Below, in pieces: positions 60,901 through 64,000 of a DNA stretch of 64,000 bases; the stretch's first letter is position 1, and each line of letters starts with the position of its first letter. This stretch comes from Lishizhenia sp965656535. Lineage in GTDB: Bacteria > Bacteroidota > Bacteroidia > Flavobacteriales_D > Crocinitomicaceae. The notes below the pieces were generated by a model. It was not told the origin of the DNA. It saw only the letters and a program-made list of their open reading frames with translations, and ran no database searches. Location of the stretch: NCBI GenBank assembly GCA_965656535.1, contig CBFHKX010000001.1:992001-1056000 (forward strand), in the 5' to 3' direction. The position numbers and the translations under genes are program-made.

Positions 60901-61805
60901 AGAATTTAATGATCATCGATTACTCTATCGTAAATCCGGCAAACTGGACAGCAGATTCTCATACAAATAGCCTTATCCAAAGAGTAATTCATAACTTTAA
61001 CATAAAAGCAAATGACTTACTCGGAAACTATAAGCGTAAGAAATTCCATATTTCTGTAGGTGATGAGTTACCATCAGGAATTGTGAAATTAGCTAAGGTT
61101 TACGTTGCTAAGAAACGTAAGTTGAAAGTTGGAGATAAGATGGCAGGTCGTCACGGTAACAAAGGTATTGTAGCCAATATTGTAAGAGCCGAAGATATGC
61201 CATTCTTAGAAGACGGAACTCCTGTCGATATCGTATTAAACCCGCTAGGTGTACCATCTCGTATGAACCTTGGGCAGATTTACGAAACAGTTCTTGGTTG
61301 GGCTGGAGAGAAATTAGGAGTGAAGTTTGCTACACCAATTTTTGACGGTGCACACCCATCTGAGATTGATGATTACTGTGATAAAGCAGGAATCCCAAGA
61401 GCAGGTAAAACTTACTTATATGACGGAGGTACGGGAGAACGTTTCCACCAAACGGCAACAGTAGGGATTATTTACATGCTTAAATTATCTCACATGGTTG
61501 ATGATAAGATGCACGCACGTTCTATCGGACCATACTCATTAATTACACAACAACCATTAGGTGGTAAAGCACAATTTGGTGGTCAGCGTTTTGGTGAGAT
61601 GGAAGTTTGGGCATTAGAAGCATTCGGTGCTGCTAATATCCTACAAGAAATCTTAACTGTTAAATCTGATGATGTAACAGGTAGAGCGAAAGCATACGAA
61701 GCAATCGTTAAAGGTGATAATTTACCAACACCGGGAATTCCAGAATCTTTCAATGTATTATTACATGAATTAAGAGGATTGGGTCTTAGTGTTAGTATGG
61801 ACTAA
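57990..61805 (+). CDS. rpoB: RNA polymerase beta subunit
   Basis: This is a full-length 1271-residue beta subunit. Landmarks are the N-terminal [16 protein letters not shown], the rifampicin region [68 protein letters not shown] and the C-terminal [24 protein letters not shown]. The Asp and His of the rifampicin region match the susceptible type. The TTG start is the only candidate that gives the family N-terminus; no in-frame ATG lies upstream. Confidence 0.99.
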   Translation: [1271 protein letters not shown]

Positions 61806-61818
61806 TCGCAGATTAGTC
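61800..61818 (+). promoter_or_regulatory. Hairpin over the rpoB stop codon
   Basis: GACTAATC (61800-61807) pairs perfectly with GATTAGTC (61811-61818) around a GCA loop and encloses the rpoB TAA. No T run follows, so it is not a terminator. It might be a processing or stability signal in the rpoBC mRNA. Confidence 0.35.
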
Positions 61819-61847
61819 AATGTTTAATTTTAAAACAAGAGTTTAAA

Positions 61848-64000
61848 ATGGCTTATAGAAAAGAAACAGCAAAAAAGCAAAGTAACTTCAACAAGATTAC
61901 TATCTCTTTGGCTTCTCCTGAAGAAATCTTAGAGCAATCAAGTGGTGAGGTACTAAAGCCTGAAACGATTAACTATAGAACATACAAACCAGAGAGAGAC
62001 GGATTATTCTGTGAACGTATCTTTGGACCTGTAAAAGACTATGAATGTCATTGTGGTAAATACAAAAGAATCCGTTATAAAGGAATTGTTTGTGACCGTT
62101 GTGGTGTAGAAGTTACAGAGAAAAAAGTACGTAGAGAGCGTATGGGGCACATTTCACTTGTGGTACCTGTTGCGCACATCTGGTATTTCCGTTCTTTACC
62201 AAATAAAATTGGTTACCTATTAGGTTTACCTACTAAGAAATTAGATCAGATTATTTATTACGAACGTTACGTAGTAATTCAAGCTGGAGCAGCAGTTAAT
62301 GCAGAAGGAGAACCATTAGAAAAGTATGAATTCTTAACGGAGGAAGAATATCTAGATATCCTAGATGCTCAACCAAAAGAAAATCAATATTTAGAAGATA
62401 CTGATCCAAATAAATTCATCGCTAAGATGGGTGCTGAGGCATTGTATGATTTATTACAGCGTTTGGATTTAGATACTTTGTCTTATGATTTAAGACATAA
62501 AGCAAATACAGAAACTTCTGTACAGCGTAAGAACGAAGCGTTGAAAAGACTCCAAGTAGTTGAAGCAATGCGTGAGTCTCAAACGCGTATAGAAAACCGT
62601 CCAGAGTGGACTATCATAAAAGTAGTTCCGGTTATTCCACCAGAATTACGTCCGTTAGTTCCATTAGATGGAGGAAGATTTGCTACATCAGATTTAAATG
62701 ATTTATACAGAAGAGTTATTATCCGTAACAACCGTTTAAAGCGTTTGATTGAAATAAAGGCTCCAGAAGTAATTTTACGTAATGAAAAACGTATGCTTCA
62801 AGAATCTGTAGATTCATTGTTTGACAACTCTCGTAAAGCGAGTGCGGTTAAAACAGAATCTAACAGACCATTAAAATCGTTATCTGATTCATTAAAAGGT
62901 AAGCAAGGACGTTTCCGTCAAAACTTACTTGGTAAGCGTGTAGATTATTCTGCTCGTTCGGTAATTGTTGTAGGTCCATACCTTAAATTACACGAGTGTG
63001 GTTTACCAAAAAACATGGCTGCTGAGCTTTACAAGCCGTTCATTATTCGAAAGATGATTGAGCGTGGAATTGTAAAGACTGTAAAATCTGCAAAGAAAAT
63101 TGTAGATAGAAAAGAGCCAGTTGTTTGGGATATCTTAGAAAACGTATTGAAGGGTCACCCTGTGCTACTTAACCGTGCACCAACGCTTCACCGTTTAGGT
63201 ATTCAAGCTTTCCAACCTAAATTAATTGAAGGAAAAGCAATTCGTCTTCACCCATTAGTGTGTACTGCATTTAACGCGGATTTTGATGGAGATCAAATGG
63301 CAGTTCACTTACCACTAGGTAACGCTGCAATTTTAGAAGCACAATTGTTAATGTTAGCTTCACACAACATTCTTAATCCTGCAAACGGAGCACCTATTGC
63401 TGTACCGTCTCAGGATATGGTACTTGGTTTATACTACATCACAAAAGGTAGAAAAACTACACCAGAAAGAGTTGTTAAAGGTGAAGGAATGACATTTTAT
63501 TCTCCTGAAGAAGTAATTATTGCCCACAATGAAGGTGCGTTAGATTTGCACGCACACATTAAGGTGAAAACTTACGATCTAAACGAGGAGGGTGTTCCTA
63601 CACTTCAAATGGTAGAAACTACTTGCGGAAGAGTGTTGTTTAATCAACACGTACCGAGAGAAGTAGGATTTATTAATGAATTGTTGACCAAAAAAGCTCT
63701 AAGAGATATTATTGGACACATCCTTAAGATTTCTGGAACTGCACGTTCTGCTAAGTTCCTAGATGATATTAAAGGATTAGGTTACCAAATGGCCTTTAGA
63801 GGTGGTTTGTCTTTCAACTTAGATGATATTATTATCCCTAAAGAAAAAGATGAATTAGTTGCTAAGGCAGACGCATCTGTTGCAGAAGTAAGAGAGAACT
63901 ATAACATGGGTCTTATTACAAACAACGAGCGTTATAACCAAATTATTGATATTTGGACACGTACAAATTCTAGATTAACGGCAACGTTAATGGATCAGTT
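61848..64000 (+). CDS. rpoC: RNA polymerase beta' subunit, N-terminal part (runs off right edge)
   Basis: The ATG at 61848 opens a frame that stays open to the end of the window (~717 codons). The N-terminal zinc module (YECHCGKYKR and CDRCGVEV), the lid/rudder region with LLGKRVDYSARSVIVVGPYL and the catalytic Mg-binding NADFDGDQMAVHLPL are all visible. It follows rpoB by 42 bp and is certainly cotranscribed. Only the first half is present here. Confidence 0.99.
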   Translation, partial: MAYRKETAKKQSNFNKITISLASPEEILEQSSGEVLKPETINYRTYKPERDGLFCERIFGPVKDYECHCGKYKRIRYKGIVCDRCGVEVTEKKVRRERMGHISLVVPVAHIWYFRSLPNKIGYLLGLPTKKLDQIIYYERYVVIQAGAAVNAEGEPLEKYEFLTEEEYLDILDAQPKENQYLEDTDPNKFIAKMGAEALYDLLQRLDLDTLSYDLRHKANTETSVQRKNEALKRLQVVEAMRESQTRIENRPEWTIIKVVPVIPPELRPLVPLDGGRFATSDLNDLYRRVIIRNNRLKRLIEIKAPEVILRNEKRMLQESVDSLFDNSRKASAVKTESNRPLKSLSDSLKGKQGRFRQNLLGKRVDYSARSVIVVGPYLKLHECGLPKNMAAELYKPFIIRKMIERGIVKTVKSAKKIVDRKEPVVWDILENVLKGHPVLLNRAPTLHRLGIQAFQPKLIEGKAIRLHPLVCTAFNADFDGDQMAVHLPLGNAAILEAQLLMLASHNILNPANGAPIAVPSQDMVLGLYYITKGRKTTPERVVKGEGMTFYSPEEVIIAHNEGALDLHAHIKVKTYDLNEEGVPTLQMVETTCGRVLFNQHVPREVGFINELLTKKALRDIIGHILKISGTARSAKFLDDIKGLGYQMAFRGGLSFNLDDIIIPKEKDELVAKADASVAEVRENYNMGLITNNERYNQIIDIWTRTNSRLTATLMDQ

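Noticed and set aside
1..64000. CRISPR arrays, insertion sequences, toxin-antitoxin or defence islands
   Set aside because: I saw no regularly spaced repeats, transposase motifs or defence-type genes; almost all genes are core functions.

Overview
The window is a stretch of a Bacteroidota chromosome, most likely from a marine-type member of the order Flavobacteriales. The evidence is the low GC content, the lack of clear Shine-Dalgarno sites, many good matches to the Bacteroidota -7 promoter box TAnnTTTG, several secreted proteins with type IX secretion (T9SS) C-terminal tails, a hypoxanthine phosphoribosyltransferase-adenylate kinase fusion, and short Bacteroidota-style PspC and DUF2851 proteins. 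I cannot name the genus from sequence alone. Nearly all of it is core genome. I see no insertion sequence, prophage, CRISPR array, integron or toxin-antitoxin module.

Layout. 1-2624 is the C-terminal part of a very large T9SS protein, probably the PorU2-type C25 peptidase. It is followed by a gene-free 728-bp region holding a strongly folded Flavo-1-like RNA element. 3353-5783 carries a Wzz-like chain-length protein and an O-antigen ligase/polymerase. 5924-7507 is a thrombospondin-3-type secreted protein. 7680-9386 is grpE-dnaJ. 9507-14141 holds a LolC/E-type permease, a NamZ-type muramidase and purK-purE. 14260-17357 is hpt/adk-obg-PAP2-crcB. 17341-19915 is an acyltransferase with a degenerate sensor kinase. 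20146-30572 is one long leftward run: glycosyltransferase, Wza, Wzc, RfbC, WecA-like transferase, lytic transglycosylase, UvrA and LOG. 30693-37413 is a cell-wall block (PBP4, Ddl, PASTA protein) followed by a T9SS-sorted protein and RluD. 37557-39644 is a PorE-like OmpA protein. 39875-46717 is a rightward run with purM, prfA, pyrF, a pterin dehydratase, DUF2851, PspC, a K+ channel and an RfbD-like reductase. 46754-50302 has an unusual sodium:alanine symporter, a helix-hairpin-helix protein and apt. 50361-52972 has an acyl-CoA dehydrogenase, rpsU, a Xer recombinase and hpf.

The last 11 kb is the classic translation/transcription super-locus: tRNA-Thr, Tyr, Gly, Thr, then tuf, tRNA-Trp, secE, nusG, rplK, rplA, rplJ, rplL, rpoB and the start of rpoC, which runs off the right edge.

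Functionally the window ties together envelope polysaccharide synthesis and export, peptidoglycan synthesis and turnover, T9SS secretion, purine metabolism (purE, purK, purM, hpt/adk, apt) and the core gene-expression machinery. I found no clearly new multi-gene system. The items most worth a second look are the RNA-like element at 2701-2843, the symporter with added extracytoplasmic SprB-like and lipoyl-like domains, the kinase-dead HisKA_2 protein, the loss of one zinc centre in DnaJ, and two terminators that run directly into the next gene's start codon.
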